Both the position numbers and the translations under genes were made by a program. The notes beneath the pieces were generated by a model. The model ran no database searches. It saw only the letters and a list, made by a program, of their open reading frames with translations, and was not told the DNA's origin. A DNA stretch of 36,339 nt from positions 1 to 36,339 of the IMG/VR virus record IMGVR_UViG_3300034012_000421; one strand, given 5' to 3'. Numbering within the stretch: position 1 is the stretch's first letter; every line of letters begins with the position of its first letter. This stretch comes from a virus. Of this stretch, positions 8,284-16,705 are shown piece after piece.

Positions 8284-9068
8284 CCGACGATTATGTATCC
8301 GTAAGTTTTGTCAGCCGTACTATTAGCCCAATGACTAATGGTTGCTGATCCTTGTTGTTGAGTAGAAACGTATAAGTTCGTTGTAGCCGATGGTGCAACG
8401 TAAGACATCGTAACAATAGCACTAGGAATCGATGGCCTGTCAGGACTTGTACTCGTAGGATATTGTTCTAATGAAACACCAATATCCGTAGTTCTCCAGA
8501 ATACCTCAACATAATCCCCTGCGTTCATTTCCAGAAAATAATTCATCGCAGTAACTAGGTGACTCGGATCACCCGTACTCTTTCTAGCTGGCATATGGAA
8601 TCGACTATTGGAACCAGCGACGTTAGTGCCGTTCTTCTTGAACCAAATATCAATGTCCTGACCGTCATTCGTCGTGTTCTTGTATTGGAACGAGAACTGG
8701 ATGTTGTAAATCCCATAATTCCTGACGTTTAGTCTAGAACTATTGGAAACGTAGATTCCATTGGAATAATCTGTTGTGTTAAAGGTAACTGCGTACCCTG
8801 TGGTTGTATTAGCCGCTGTCTGGTCTGTAGAGTCCTGAAACGCCCCATAGGGAGCTGAATCAGCCTCGGCATTAGCAGATACCGGGACAAAGAAAATAAG
8901 GCTGTCATAGCCTATACGCGAGTCATTAAGGGTCGTTGTAGTCGCATTACCAGTCGCTAGGGTAATCAGACCTGTGTTGTTGGTCTTTCCGTCCATAATG
9001 CCACGAACGACCTCAGCAACAGCCCTCTCATCCCCTCCAAACTGCGGTAATGTCCGAAACTGAGTCAT
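8280..9068 (-). CDS. Tail or virion surface protein, beta-rich
   Basis: 262 residues. A short N-terminal helix (MTQFRTLPQFGGDERAVAEV) leads into a Thr/Asn/Ser-rich beta region. The stretch from IYNIQFSFQYKN to WFKKNGTNVAGS looks like the jelly-roll (C1q/TNF-like) heads found in some phage fibre tips, where strand pairs carry exposed Tyr/Phe. It is encoded directly after the tail hub and overlaps it by four bases, so a tail knob or short fibre is likely. The assignment is structural inference. Confidence 0.6.
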   Translation of the reverse strand: MTQFRTLPQFGGDERAVAEVVRGIMDGKTNNTGLITLATGNATTTTLNDSRIGYDSLIFFVPVSANAEADSAPYGAFQDSTDQTAANTTTGYAVTFNTTDYSNGIYVSNSSRLNVRNYGIYNIQFSFQYKNTTNDGQDIDIWFKKNGTNVAGSNSRFHMPARKSTGDPSHLVTAMNYFLEMNAGDYVEVFWRTTDIGVSLEQYPTSTSPDRPSIPSAIVTMSYVAPSATTNLYVSTQQQGSATISHWANSTADKTYGYIIVG

Positions 9069-10483
9069 CGATTACCCTGCTTTGTTATCTCTATGTCCGT
9101 TCCGACAACTGTTTTCCAGTTATCACCAGTCGGAGTTACCTTGACCCTATGGTAATTACCGTTAGCCCTGAGAGATACCCGATTCTCACTATCAGCAGCT
9201 ACAGCCGTACCAAACAATACCTGATCCGTTAACAAAGTACGACTCGCTATAGCAACTTGTGCGCTACCACCATCGACTATCGGTTTAGCCAGCGTAATCG
9301 TAGAGCGACCCTGATTGATGTCCCCTGAGACCACATAAGCGGCTTTCTTCGAGTTGCCGAACGTAATCACCCTCTGACCACTAGTACCGATCAAAATCAA
9401 CTGATTACCAGCCCATTGAGGATCATCTAGCGATACCTGCAAGGCATCAATGCTTGCCGAGTAGTTATCCAACTGCTCAAGAGTCACGGTCGCTGACAAA
9501 GCAGACGCTACAGAAGTCGCCGTGGTATCAAGATACGACCATTTCCCTAGCGGAATGTTATAAACAAGAATCCCATAACCCCCAGACTGTAGTGGGAAGC
9601 ACCATAACGCTAGCTTACGGATAGGGTCAACCGTAGCAGAGACTTTTAGGCGTATATCTTGCCGGGAAACACGGTCAAAAAACCAGCGGTTAACCTTTTC
9701 CTCGCCGATATTGGAAAAAGACTGACCATTACAGGAGTAAAACCCGTCATCCGCTAGGAAATACGTTATCCCACCGAATTGTGTGACTGATCCCGGAGAC
9801 ATACACCCCAAAGACCGAGAAATTGCGTCAAATTGAAAGAAAAACGGGGAGCCTGAATAGCTCATCCGATATATGGCACGTTCTAGGAATATCAGGCCAT
9901 ACTCGCCACCCGCTAAACCCGTAATATCCCCACCGTCAGGGATAATCTGCGTATCAGACTGAGAGGCTGCACCGGGAGTCCAGTCTGTTTCGTCGTTAAT
10001 GTCCGACCAATAGACCTTGTTTTCATCACCTGAGACATTCGCAGCCACCACAAAATCACGAACTACTGTCACATACTTAGCAGCAGGAGCAGCAGCAGCC
10101 AAATCAGCGAAATAAGTGCTAACACCAAGCTCAAAAGACTGTAATTTATCAGCACCATTAGCTGCAATTACCTTAGCTCCGTACTGAGTAACGTCCCAAT
10201 ACTCAATGTTTGAGTACCCAGTTGTTGTCATTGGGTCTAAGTCTAGGTCAGCCGCATCAAACTTGTACAAGTTAGACGCTGATCCAGCAAAAATCGTCGT
10301 TACATTGCCTAGCTTGGCACTAAAAGTTACCAATAATTCAGCCCCAGCAGCATCAGACAGGTTAGATTCCCCGTTAAAAGGTGCGTATCCATTGGTTACT
10401 GGATAGCAATTAACGGCCTCTGTGACTGCTCCTGTCACTCCGGGCTGATCTGGTAGCCATTCTCCGAAATTGATCGTTGCCAT
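9065..10483 (-). CDS. Tail hub, packaged-DNA stabilisation protein (P22 gp10-like)
   Basis: 472 residues that resemble the P22 gp10 family, which closes the portal channel after packaging and forms the tail hub. The N-terminus (FGEWLPDQPG, then TEAVNCYPVTNGYAPF) is the family signature for entering a beta-propeller. Later segments repeat the propeller blade pattern: SNLYKFD, NKVYWSDINDETDW, GLIFLERAIYRM and LVYNIPLGKWSYL. It lies three genes downstream of the head-tail adaptor, the usual order in P22-like or SU10-like podoviruses. Confidence is good for the family, less for the exact role. Confidence 0.75.
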   Translation of the reverse strand: MATINFGEWLPDQPGVTGAVTEAVNCYPVTNGYAPFNGESNLSDAAGAELLVTFSAKLGNVTTIFAGSASNLYKFDAADLDLDPMTTTGYSNIEYWDVTQYGAKVIAANGADKLQSFELGVSTYFADLAAAAPAAKYVTVVRDFVVAANVSGDENKVYWSDINDETDWTPGAASQSDTQIIPDGGDITGLAGGEYGLIFLERAIYRMSYSGSPFFFQFDAISRSLGCMSPGSVTQFGGITYFLADDGFYSCNGQSFSNIGEEKVNRWFFDRVSRQDIRLKVSATVDPIRKLALWCFPLQSGGYGILVYNIPLGKWSYLDTTATSVASALSATVTLEQLDNYSASIDALQVSLDDPQWAGNQLILIGTSGQRVITFGNSKKAAYVVSGDINQGRSTITLAKPIVDGGSAQVAIASRTLLTDQVLFGTAVAADSENRVSLRANGNYHRVKVTPTGDNWKTVVGTDIEITKQGNR

Positions 10484-11253
10484 TATTGTCTAACCCAGTT
10501 GTTATTTCCTGCACTTTGGTTTGTCCAGACGCTATCACCACTAGGAACAACCGTCCATGTATCAGACGATGGAGAAGGCTGAGACCATGTATTTGATCCA
10601 GCAGACTGAGCATCCCAAGTATTAACGCTAGGTGTCGTATCAGCCCATTCCGCACCAATATTGTCACCAAAGCACGACAGAATAGCTAGACCATTAACCG
10701 ATGCTGAACCACCCATGATTCGAGATGGTGAGCAGATAACAGTAGCATCCACCTCAATCGATGCAAAACCTTCGTACTCAACACCACCGTTAGCCGTTAC
10801 AGTCGCATCACCTGTAATCTGACCTGATCCAGTCCTGACCCGAATACCATTAGCCGTAACCGTAGCAGCACCAGATACAGCAGCGTTACCAAGCTGAATC
10901 CGAATTCCTGTCGCAGTAACCGTCGCAGTTCCACTAACAGCACCGCTACCTGCATACACCGCAAAACCAGCCGCTGCTACCGTTGCCGATGCTGTAATAC
11001 TCGCTGAGGCTGATGCAACAATACCGCCTAGAGCCGTGACTGTAGCCGTACCAGATATAGCAGCAGCAGCATTTTGAATTCGTATTGCGTCTGCTGTAAC
11101 AGTCGCTGTACCGCTGACAGCACCACTCGTAAACCTAATCCTAAAAGCACTTACCGTAACCGTCGCACTAGCCGAAATACTCGCATCGCCAAACAATACA
11201 GCCCCACCTAGTGAGGCAAATGGAGACTGAGCTAATGCGCTAATCCCAAACAT
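10483..11253 (-). CDS. Repetitive structural protein with valine/threonine and tryptophan repeats
   Basis: 256 residues made almost entirely of repeats. Residues about 25-190 hold around eight degenerate units of about 24 residues, recognisable by xISGTATVTAxGIRI or variants (AVSGTATVTADAIRIQ, AVSGTATVTATGIRIQ, QITGDATVTANG). The C-terminal 45 residues hold five Trp units about ten residues apart (NTWDAQSAG, NTWSQPSPS, DTWTVVPSG, VWTNQSAG, NWVRQ). The first block would suit a beta-solenoid. It starts one base into the stop of its neighbour (the tail hub), so it is probably part of the tail. Function unknown. Confidence 0.65.
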   Translation of the reverse strand: MFGISALAQSPFASLGGAVLFGDASISASATVTVSAFRIRFTSGAVSGTATVTADAIRIQNAAAAISGTATVTALGGIVASASASITASATVAAAGFAVYAGSGAVSGTATVTATGIRIQLGNAAVSGAATVTANGIRVRTGSGQITGDATVTANGGVEYEGFASIEVDATVICSPSRIMGGSASVNGLAILSCFGDNIGAEWADTTPSVNTWDAQSAGSNTWSQPSPSSDTWTVVPSGDSVWTNQSAGNNNWVRQ

Positions 11254-11754
11254 TTAGACAATCACCCATCTAGCACCAGTCGGAACCGTTACCGTCACCC
11301 CTGTGTTTAACGTGACGTTCCCAGAACTCAGACCATTGTAATTCGTTGGCAAAGTCAAAGATGTAGCTACAGTATTAGCATTTAGGAAAATGCCGTTAGA
11401 CGCAGCAAATGAAGCATCGTAAGCAATGTCTGAGGCATCCCCATATACCGCTTTACTTGATGGATACGTTACGAATACGTCTTTGCTATTGGCTGCAAAG
11501 TTAATCGCTGCTGTAGTGCCTGAGCTATTCGATAAGATCGTATCCCTAGATAACGTCGTGCCGCTAGACGTATATGTGCCGATACCGACTTCCCATGTTC
11601 CAGCAGTCGTATCAACAATGGCGTAGTACGTTGTATTCGCATTGCCAATGTCAGCAAACGAGCGAAATCCTGACGCAGCACCAGCTAACGTCAAAGTACC
11701 AGTACCGGAAGTCGTACTGGTCTCTTTGATCCTATCCTTTACGACCAAAGGCAT
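11254..11754 (-). CDS. Tail structural protein with fibre-type C-terminus
   Basis: 166 residues. The N-terminus MPLVVKDRIKETSTTSGTG followed by TLTLAGAASGFRSF is a recurring start of phage virion proteins found near tail hubs. The end (VTLNTGVTVTVPTGARWVIV) nearly matches the end of the fibre at 1708-2601, so the two share a C-terminal cap. Composition is Thr/Ser/Ala/Gly-rich with no transmembrane segment. It probably decorates the tail or is a minor fibre. Confidence 0.65.
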   Translation of the reverse strand: MPLVVKDRIKETSTTSGTGTLTLAGAASGFRSFADIGNANTTYYAIVDTTAGTWEVGIGTYTSSGTTLSRDTILSNSSGTTAAINFAANSKDVFVTYPSSKAVYGDASDIAYDASFAASNGIFLNANTVATSLTLPTNYNGLSSGNVTLNTGVTVTVPTGARWVIV

Positions 11755-11763
11755 GATTTATCC

Positions 11764-12150
11764 TTATGCCAGAGTGACGCTCAAGCTACCGATAGCAATC
11801 TTGAAAATATCGCCGTTATCAATCGTCTTGGATGTATCTAGGGCTGTGTGATACAGCAGGTTTCCGCTAGTCAAGGCATCGTGGATGCCAATCCAGCCAA
11901 CCGTACCCCAGTTACCAGTAGCCTGTGGGAACTCTACCGCTGCACTATTCGTTGATACACCGTTACTAGGCGAACCAAAAGTCACCGCAGTCCGAGCATA
12001 CGAACCACCGGATACCTCAGTACCGCTACCAGCATCAGTCGGGTCAGAAGTAAAAAGACCAACATAAACCGTTGCAGGGCTGGTGTAACTGGTATTTCTC
12101 AGAGTCGCGTTAATCAGCGCGTTCTCAAGATAATTCGACATTTCTGCCAT
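11764..12150 (-). CDS. Virion-associated protein of the adaptor-tail region
   Basis: 128 residues. It starts MAEMSNYLENALINATLRNT, a short helix of a type common in small phage structural proteins, followed by an alternating beta region (ATVYVGLFTSDPTD, GWIGIHDALTSGNLLYHTAL). Such proteins are regularly encoded between the head-tail adaptor and the tail hub in podoviruses. The role (tail decoration or fibre base) is not known. Both gaps to its neighbours are short (3 and 9 bases). Confidence 0.6.
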   Translation of the reverse strand: MAEMSNYLENALINATLRNTSYTSPATVYVGLFTSDPTDAGSGTEVSGGSYARTAVTFGSPSNGVSTNSAAVEFPQATGNWGTVGWIGIHDALTSGNLLYHTALDTSKTIDNGDIFKIAIGSLSVTLA

Positions 12151-12153
12151 GAT

Positions 12154-12774
12154 TTACCTCACGTTATAAGACATAGACATAGGCTGACCGCTGTACTCAC
12201 TTGATTGGTCAGAGTTCGTAATCGTCGTTACAGCACGATCATATAAGGTTGCCCATGTCTGGATACGGGCATCATTCATTAAGTACGGCTCTGCTTCCGC
12301 TAGCGACGCATACAGCAAAGCATCAGGATAATTAGCTAGGAAGATGTTGCTAGCGTTCGTACTAGACAATAGTGGAGGCTTGCCGTAGTACAACATCTGA
12401 AGCACATAAGTGCTGTCTGGAGTTGGTGCTAGCTGTATCTCAGAGCCTAGAATTGTGTAATCGACTGGCTTACCTCCATCCGTTACGCGAGACTCAGCGT
12501 AGAACGAATTAGGAGCCTTGTAGCGCAATGTAGTCACCGGATTCGTATTCAGGTGAATATCGCGCATCTCTAAGAAGTCTGTCGGCAGTCCAACAGTAGA
12601 ATCACCGCCTGTCGTTGATGCCGTTGCGACAATCAACATCTGCCGAGTTCTCAAGTCTCGACGTAGCCTTTCCTCAGCTAGTCGGATGAAATCGGGGATA
12701 ACCGACGTTAGATCACTACGGGCTAGATAATTTCCTACCGTAGTCCTTAAATCCGAATAGCTAGTAAATGGCAT
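12154..12774 (-). CDS. Head-tail adaptor protein, SU10-like
   Basis: 206 residues, mainly helical at the N-terminus: YSDLRTTVGNYLARSDLTSV followed by IPDFIRLAEERLRRDLRTR is the signature of podovirus adaptor proteins that bind the portal base and the tail hub (SU10 adaptor family, functionally like P22 gp4 and T7 gp11). A beta insert follows (VGLPTDFLEMRDIHLN, LRYKAPNSFYAE), then a C-terminal helical bundle. Its position between capsid and tail hub genes fits. The adaptor call is family knowledge. Confidence 0.8.
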   Translation of the reverse strand: MPFTSYSDLRTTVGNYLARSDLTSVIPDFIRLAEERLRRDLRTRQMLIVATASTTGGDSTVGLPTDFLEMRDIHLNTNPVTTLRYKAPNSFYAESRVTDGGKPVDYTILGSEIQLAPTPDSTYVLQMLYYGKPPLLSSTNASNIFLANYPDALLYASLAEAEPYLMNDARIQTWATLYDRAVTTITNSDQSSEYSGQPMSMSYNVR

Positions 12775-12775
12775 A

Positions 12776-13429
12776 TTATTCCTCTAACTGCTCAAAGTCC
12801 TTCCAGCCATATTCGTATGTACCTATGTGCCTAATGTGCATCGATAGCTCATGGTCTACATACGTCTGAAAGCCCTCAGAACCAGCCTTGACGCAGAAAT
12901 ATACATCCTCACCACATACACCGTTAGAACCCCATCCAGCATCAAACCAAGGTCTACCAGTCTTCTCAAATACTTCCTTGCGGATCATTACAGCACCAAA
13001 CCCAACCGCTGTAACTTCCTCGATTCCCTCTTTACCGCGAGAATCTACATTAGACCACCTACGAACCTCAGTATCCCCATCCATGTACCTAGTCAAAATC
13101 TTTGCCGTAGGTGTGACAGGCTTTCTCCGAGTCGTAGCATTAACCCCAACAATAGGCACATCGCGGCTTAACATGATGCTAATGATGTCGTGTGGGAACC
13201 GCATATCGCTATCGATAAACAGCAATGCTTCACACCCTTCACTCAAAGCAACCTGTGCTAGCTTTTCCCGTTGATCGAAAATCAGCGTTCCCGGCATTGT
13301 GTAAAGGCTTAGTCCACCCTTACCGTCCTTGCAACGAACTGACGCATCGTGTGCAGCCATCCTCGCAAAGTCGAAAGCAAAACCAGTATGAACCTCATCC
13401 CTACACGGTACGCAAACTCCTACTCTCAT
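12776..13429 (-). CDS. Glycosyltransferase, GT-A fold, family-2-like
   Basis: 217 residues. It starts MRVGVCVPCRDEVHTGFAFD, the nucleotide-sugar-binding first strand and loop of GT-A enzymes. A DxD-type metal-binding segment follows (CEALLFIDSDMRFPHDII), then an acceptor-side region (GFGAVMIRKEVFEKTGRPWF, GEDVYFC) typical of GT2 enzymes. I chose the ATG at 13427-13429 over one eight codons upstream because it forms an ATGA overlap with the preceding stop and has a GGGGAA ribosome site. It sits between capsid and adaptor genes, so it may modify the virion or a host surface sugar; the substrate is unknown. Confidence 0.75.
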   Translation of the reverse strand: MRVGVCVPCRDEVHTGFAFDFARMAAHDASVRCKDGKGGLSLYTMPGTLIFDQREKLAQVALSEGCEALLFIDSDMRFPHDIISIMLSRDVPIVGVNATTRRKPVTPTAKILTRYMDGDTEVRRWSNVDSRGKEGIEEVTAVGFGAVMIRKEVFEKTGRPWFDAGWGSNGVCGEDVYFCVKAGSEGFQTYVDHELSMHIRHIGTYEYGWKDFEQLEE

Positions 13430-13728
13430 ACAGTTCCCCGGTACGTTTTCCACACAGCATTATCAGGATCGTTCAGCCACCTAGCAAATCCGATCTCATC
13501 CACCACGTTAAATCCCTTCATAACCCCTTGCTGATTCAGTACGTCAATCACCGTAAAGGGTATTCTGGCAACGTGATGAAGCTCGTTTAGGTGTCCTTGT
13601 CGAGATTTGTCGTAGTCCAGTTGCCGCTTATTGGCCTCGATAATCTCGGTTACATCCTGTTTAGTCTCGATGACAATCCCACCATCACCGTCTTCAAATG
13701 CTGTTTGAGTCCGTATCGGAGTACTCAT
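13426..13728 (-). CDS. Conserved-looking capsid-region protein, function unknown
   Basis: 100 residues, charged and soluble, with a mostly helical pattern (TQDVTEIIEANKRQ-like segment, then RQGHLNELHHVARIPFTVID). It is the first gene after the capsid gene, separated from it by a hairpin, and is coupled to the glycosyltransferase gene by ATGA. Position suggests a head-completion or capsid accessory role. I recognise no family with confidence. Confidence 0.6.
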   Translation of the reverse strand: MSTPIRTQTAFEDGDGGIVIETKQDVTEIIEANKRQLDYDKSRQGHLNELHHVARIPFTVIDVLNQQGVMKGFNVVDEIGFARWLNDPDNAVWKTYRGTV

Positions 13729-13743
13729 AAATCCTTTCGTAGG

Positions 13744-13769
13744 TAGCCCCCACCGTTAGGCAGGGGCTA
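13744..13769 (-). terminator. Hairpin after the capsid gene, candidate partial terminator
   Basis: Read on the minus strand, TAGCCCC and GGGGCTA pair over 7 bp and the stem extends inward through two wobble pairs and two C-G pairs to a TAAC loop. It lies 12 bases after the major capsid stop. No strong T run follows, so it could act as a partial terminator or an mRNA 3'-end stabiliser that raises capsid mRNA over downstream genes. Confidence 0.55.
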
Positions 13770-13780
13770 TTTGCTACTTA

Positions 13781-14725
13781 TTACAGAGCCATGTTCAAGT
13801 CAGCAACGATGCCATGAGCAGCCTCGTTCTTGACTTCTAGAGTAACTTCAGCCAGAAGCTGAGTGTTCTCGCTGTCACCAGTCTTAGCCAGATCATTAGT
13901 CTGGAATGGACGTAGATATGCGAGTGCTGCGTACTCAGGATCAAGGATCAGAGCATCGCGTGCGCGCATGAAGCGGTTAGGAACAACCGACATCGTGCCA
14001 AAGTCCGACATATAAACGTCAGCCGCACCGATAATGGTGGTCGGAGTATTGCCCGGAGCCATGTAACGCTGTGCAGCGATACCAGCAAACGACGATACCT
14101 TCTGCTTACCAAGTGCGCCAACCATCAGAATCTTAGGCGAACCACCTGATACGAACACCTCGGAAACAACAGTCTTCAGCAGAGCCTCGGTAAAGGTACG
14201 AACAGTACCGTCAGTACGGGTCGATACACCGATAGTTGCTGGATCGGAACCGTCAGAAGCCTTGTCCGAGTTAGTCTTGATCCACGACAGGATCGAACCC
14301 ATAGTACGAGCGATAGTGGACGAACCAGCCGAACGACCTTGGTTAGCCAGCAGGATAGTTTCCAGATCGCGCTTCAGTTCAGCAGAAGCCTTAGCCAACT
14401 GATAAGCCTTTTCCGACTTACGACCAGCCTTGTTTACTGTGTCCAGAGTACCCGAAACCTGAACGGTCTTCTGGATGATCTGGGTGTAGTTACCAAGACG
14501 AACGGTTGGTGACAGGGTTGCCGATGTAGCGTCAGCACCTTCAATCGCAGCGTTAGCTGTAGTAGCAGCAGCCAGCGAATCAGTCTGCCACTCGTGATAC
14601 ACGGCGGTAGCTTTGGTCTTGCCAATCGAAGACATAAATGGTGTCTCAGTTGGCGAGATGTCATAGATGATGTCGGTCAAATCTTCCCGCTGACCAATCG
14701 CGGTATGTGCTGTAAATGTAGGCAT
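13781..14725 (-). CDS. Major capsid protein, SU10-like
   Basis: 314 residues matching the SU10_MCP (DUF5309) family in character. The N-terminus TAIGQREDLTDIIYDISPTE followed by TPFMSSIGKTKA is the family opening. The E-loop region (HEWQTDSLAAATTANAAIEG), RLGNYTQIIQKTVQVSGT and the spine-helix-like AYQLAKASAELKRDLETILL follow. The late section has the capsid pattern MSVVPNRFMRARDALILDPE. It is flanked by a scaffold-like gene upstream and a stable hairpin downstream, as expected for the most abundant virion protein. Confidence 0.88.
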   Translation of the reverse strand: MPTFTAHTAIGQREDLTDIIYDISPTETPFMSSIGKTKATAVYHEWQTDSLAAATTANAAIEGADATSATLSPTVRLGNYTQIIQKTVQVSGTLDTVNKAGRKSEKAYQLAKASAELKRDLETILLANQGRSAGSSTIARTMGSILSWIKTNSDKASDGSDPATIGVSTRTDGTVRTFTEALLKTVVSEVFVSGGSPKILMVGALGKQKVSSFAGIAAQRYMAPGNTPTTIIGAADVYMSDFGTMSVVPNRFMRARDALILDPEYAALAYLRPFQTNDLAKTGDSENTQLLAEVTLEVKNEAAHGIVADLNMAL

Positions 14726-14734
14726 GATAGTTCC

Positions 14735-15700
14735 TTATAAAAAACGTTCAAACGCTTTAGCGGCATCAGCGACCCTTCCGGTCTGCTTTGCCCTAGCCTT
14801 TAGTTTCTTCATCTCGTCGCTGCTATCACGAGGCTGTGAAACTCCTGACTTAATTACCTTCGGAGCCTCATTAACCTTCTTCGTGATTCCCGGCTTTGCA
14901 GACTGTAGCTTGTCGTACTGCATTGCCTTCCACAACGTTAATACTGCACGCGAATCGTAAACATTCGCTAATTCTTGCTCTGAGAATCCCGCCTTTACCC
15001 CGAATTCACGGAGTTCACGACGTAATGTCTCGCCTTTCTGCGGGTCAGCATACTCAGGGATTACCTCTGCCAGCTTACGAGACTCAGCCTGTACTACCTG
15101 ACCAAGTTGCTCCTGCTGCTCCCTCTGTTGCTGATCGTAAATCCTAGCCTGTTCTGCTCGAACTTGGGCTAGTTGCTTCTCCCGCTGAGACAATTCTGCG
15201 ACCTTAACTGCGTAACCGATAGGATCGGTTTCCTTCAGATAGTCCAGATTCTCAGTTTCCGGCTGCTGGTTAAGCATCTGCTCAATGACCTGCAACCGTT
15301 CCGCATATTGGTCGCGGAGATACCTAGCTTCCTCGATACGCTGACGTTCGGCCTCAACAACCTTGCGTTCTTCAGCTACAGCTTGCGATTTCTTCGTATA
15401 GTCTGTGCCAAGTTGATAAGACTTGATAAGCTCATCGAGCGTTACCTCCCGTTCTTCGCCAGCGGCTTTGACTCGGTATTTAGGCTGCTCTTGCTCATCC
15501 TCGCCTTCATCTTGTTCTACCTCCGATTCATCGTAAGATTCCTCGGATTCGGCTTCGCTATCATTGGCTTCGAGTTGGGTTTCAGGTTGTTCCTGTTCGG
15601 AGCCTTCTTCCGTACCCATAAGACCCATGATAGCGTCGGCTGCACCACCTACGTCTAACTGAGTATTCCCTTCCGGGGTCATACTTCCAGTATCGCTCAT
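14735..15700 (-). CDS. Capsid scaffolding protein
   Basis: 321 residues with a strongly acidic N-terminal third (many Glu/Asp, for example SEESYDESEVEQDEGEDEQE). A long coiled-coil middle follows (YTKKSQAVAEERKVVEAERQ onward), then a basic C-terminus (KKLKARAKQTGRVADAAKAF) suited to binding the inner capsid surface. This charge layout and the position directly upstream of the capsid gene are the usual signs of a podovirus scaffold. No protease triad was seen. Confidence 0.8.
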   Translation of the reverse strand: MSDTGSMTPEGNTQLDVGGAADAIMGLMGTEEGSEQEQPETQLEANDSEAESEESYDESEVEQDEGEDEQEQPKYRVKAAGEEREVTLDELIKSYQLGTDYTKKSQAVAEERKVVEAERQRIEEARYLRDQYAERLQVIEQMLNQQPETENLDYLKETDPIGYAVKVAELSQREKQLAQVRAEQARIYDQQQREQQEQLGQVVQAESRKLAEVIPEYADPQKGETLRRELREFGVKAGFSEQELANVYDSRAVLTLWKAMQYDKLQSAKPGITKKVNEAPKVIKSGVSQPRDSSDEMKKLKARAKQTGRVADAAKAFERFL

Positions 15701-15720
15701 ATATTGTTTCCTAAATTATA

Positions 15721-15735
15721 TCGGGAACTGCCCGA
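15721..15735 (-). other. Short hairpin before the scaffold gene
   Basis: TCGGG and CCCGA form a 5-bp stem with a 5-base loop in the 40-base gap between the 15741-15971 gene and the scaffold start. Read on the minus strand it is followed by TATAATTTAGGAAACA and the scaffold ATG. It is too weak to call a terminator; it may define an mRNA end or help expose the AGGAAACA ribosome site. Confidence 0.3.
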
Positions 15736-15740
15736 CTCAG

Positions 15741-15971
15741 TTACAAAATTTTCAGCCGCTTTTCGTCTATCAGCTTCTGTGCCGATAGCCCTTCAAGGTA
15801 GGCTTCAATCTTCTCTAATGCCCTTAGCTGGTGGTAAGCATCTTCCCTTACGTTAGCCTCGCTAGCAGCACTCATCGCAAACTTACTAACCTCTACTGAC
15901 CGGAGTTCTTCCATCATTGCCTGAAAGCCCTCATCCCTTAGTAGATTCTCAGCCCATTGGGATTTATTCAT
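15741..15971 (-). CDS. Small helical protein between portal and scaffold genes
   Basis: 76 residues, predicted entirely helical and charged (SQWAENLLRDEGFQAMMEEL, later LRALEKIEAYLEGLSAQKLI). It is ATGA-coupled to the ART-like gene upstream. Small helical proteins at this position are common in podoviruses and are often of unknown function; a head-assembly chaperone is a possibility only. No motif was recognised. Confidence 0.6.
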   Translation of the reverse strand: MNKSQWAENLLRDEGFQAMMEELRSVEVSKFAMSAASEANVREDAYHQLRALEKIEAYLEGLSAQKLIDEKRLKIL

Positions 15972-16705
15972 TTTTGTATTTTTAGCAATGAAGGATTTTC
16001 AAAAACAACACTCTGCGATAAACCACCACTAACTCCAGCATCCGGCATTTTTACGGCATCATATTTAGAAAACAGTTCACTTAAGAAAGCATTTTGTGTT
16101 CTTTGACCACCACCGACTTGATACATTTGACCAGTCATTAAATCATTTAAGAATGTTTCAAATGGATAGTATTTGTCTGTGATTCCGGCATCTTTTGCTG
16201 CTTTTTTAATCGCACTTGTTGTTGTTTTATCAAGTTTATCGTAATCAGAGAAATCAATCATTTTTTTAGGACTTGCTTCTGCTCTTATCAAATTTTTACC
16301 ATATACGGCAGCATCAGCAGCAAAATTCTCTGGAGTTGTATAAATGTGTTTTGCAGTTACGCCCATCCCACGCTGGAATTCATCAAACTGAGCATTTGTT
16401 CCATGAGCAACTTTGAACGGAGCAGGATTTTTAATAACAGTACCAGCAAACCCCATCGCTAGGTTCTCAGTACGTTGCCGCATGGCATCCATAGCAGCCA
16501 TTTGCTCAGGAGTCGGCTGTCTACCTGCAAGCATGGCATTTTTACCCTGAACCGCTAACGCATCCTGTCGATTGATGTCTCTGGCTGACTCGTTAATCTG
16601 ACGCGCATACTCTTGCGGATTGTCCATCAGCAAGCCAACATTAGCCCTAGTGGACTGTTTAGCCCTGTCTACAAACCCTAGAATATCACTCAGTAAGCCA
16701 GCCAT
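15968..16705 (-). CDS. ADP-ribosyltransferase-like protein with phage N-terminal domain
   Basis: 245 residues in two parts. Residues 1-90 (RANVGLLMDNPQEYARQINE, then RQPTPEQMAAMDAMRQRTEN) resemble an N-terminal region shared by phage proteins encoded beside portals. Residues 95-245 look like the ART domain of phage polyvalent proteins: VAHGTNAQFDEF (His-Gly-Thr at 101-103), IYTTPENFAADAAVYG (121-136) and a terminal strand VVFENPSLLKI with a Glu (233-243). These would be the NAD-binding His, the Tyr/Ser strand and the late strand. The second part is clearly AT-richer than the first and than the portal gene. Activity and target are unknown. Confidence 0.6.
   Translation of the reverse strand: MAGLLSDILGFVDRAKQSTRANVGLLMDNPQEYARQINESARDINRQDALAVQGKNAMLAGRQPTPEQMAAMDAMRQRTENLAMGFAGTVIKNPAPFKVAHGTNAQFDEFQRGMGVTAKHIYTTPENFAADAAVYGKNLIRAEASPKKMIDFSDYDKLDKTTTSAIKKAAKDAGITDKYYPFETFLNDLMTGQMYQVGGGQRTQNAFLSELFSKYDAVKMPDAGVSGGLSQSVVFENPSLLKIQK

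Noticed and set aside
10790-11190. A CRISPR-like array of repeats
   Set aside because: The repeats are in frame, degenerate and code for a continuous protein; no constant repeats with unique spacers are present.
12851-13590. Overlapping plus-strand open frames opposite the glycosyltransferase
   Set aside because: The minus-strand frame has clear GT motifs, an ATGA overlap and a ribosome site; the plus frames have none.
15715-15720. A TATAAT on the minus strand before the scaffold gene as a late promoter
   Set aside because: The -35 position reads TAACTG, a poor match, and the surrounding genes are tightly coupled; kept only as a weak hairpin note.
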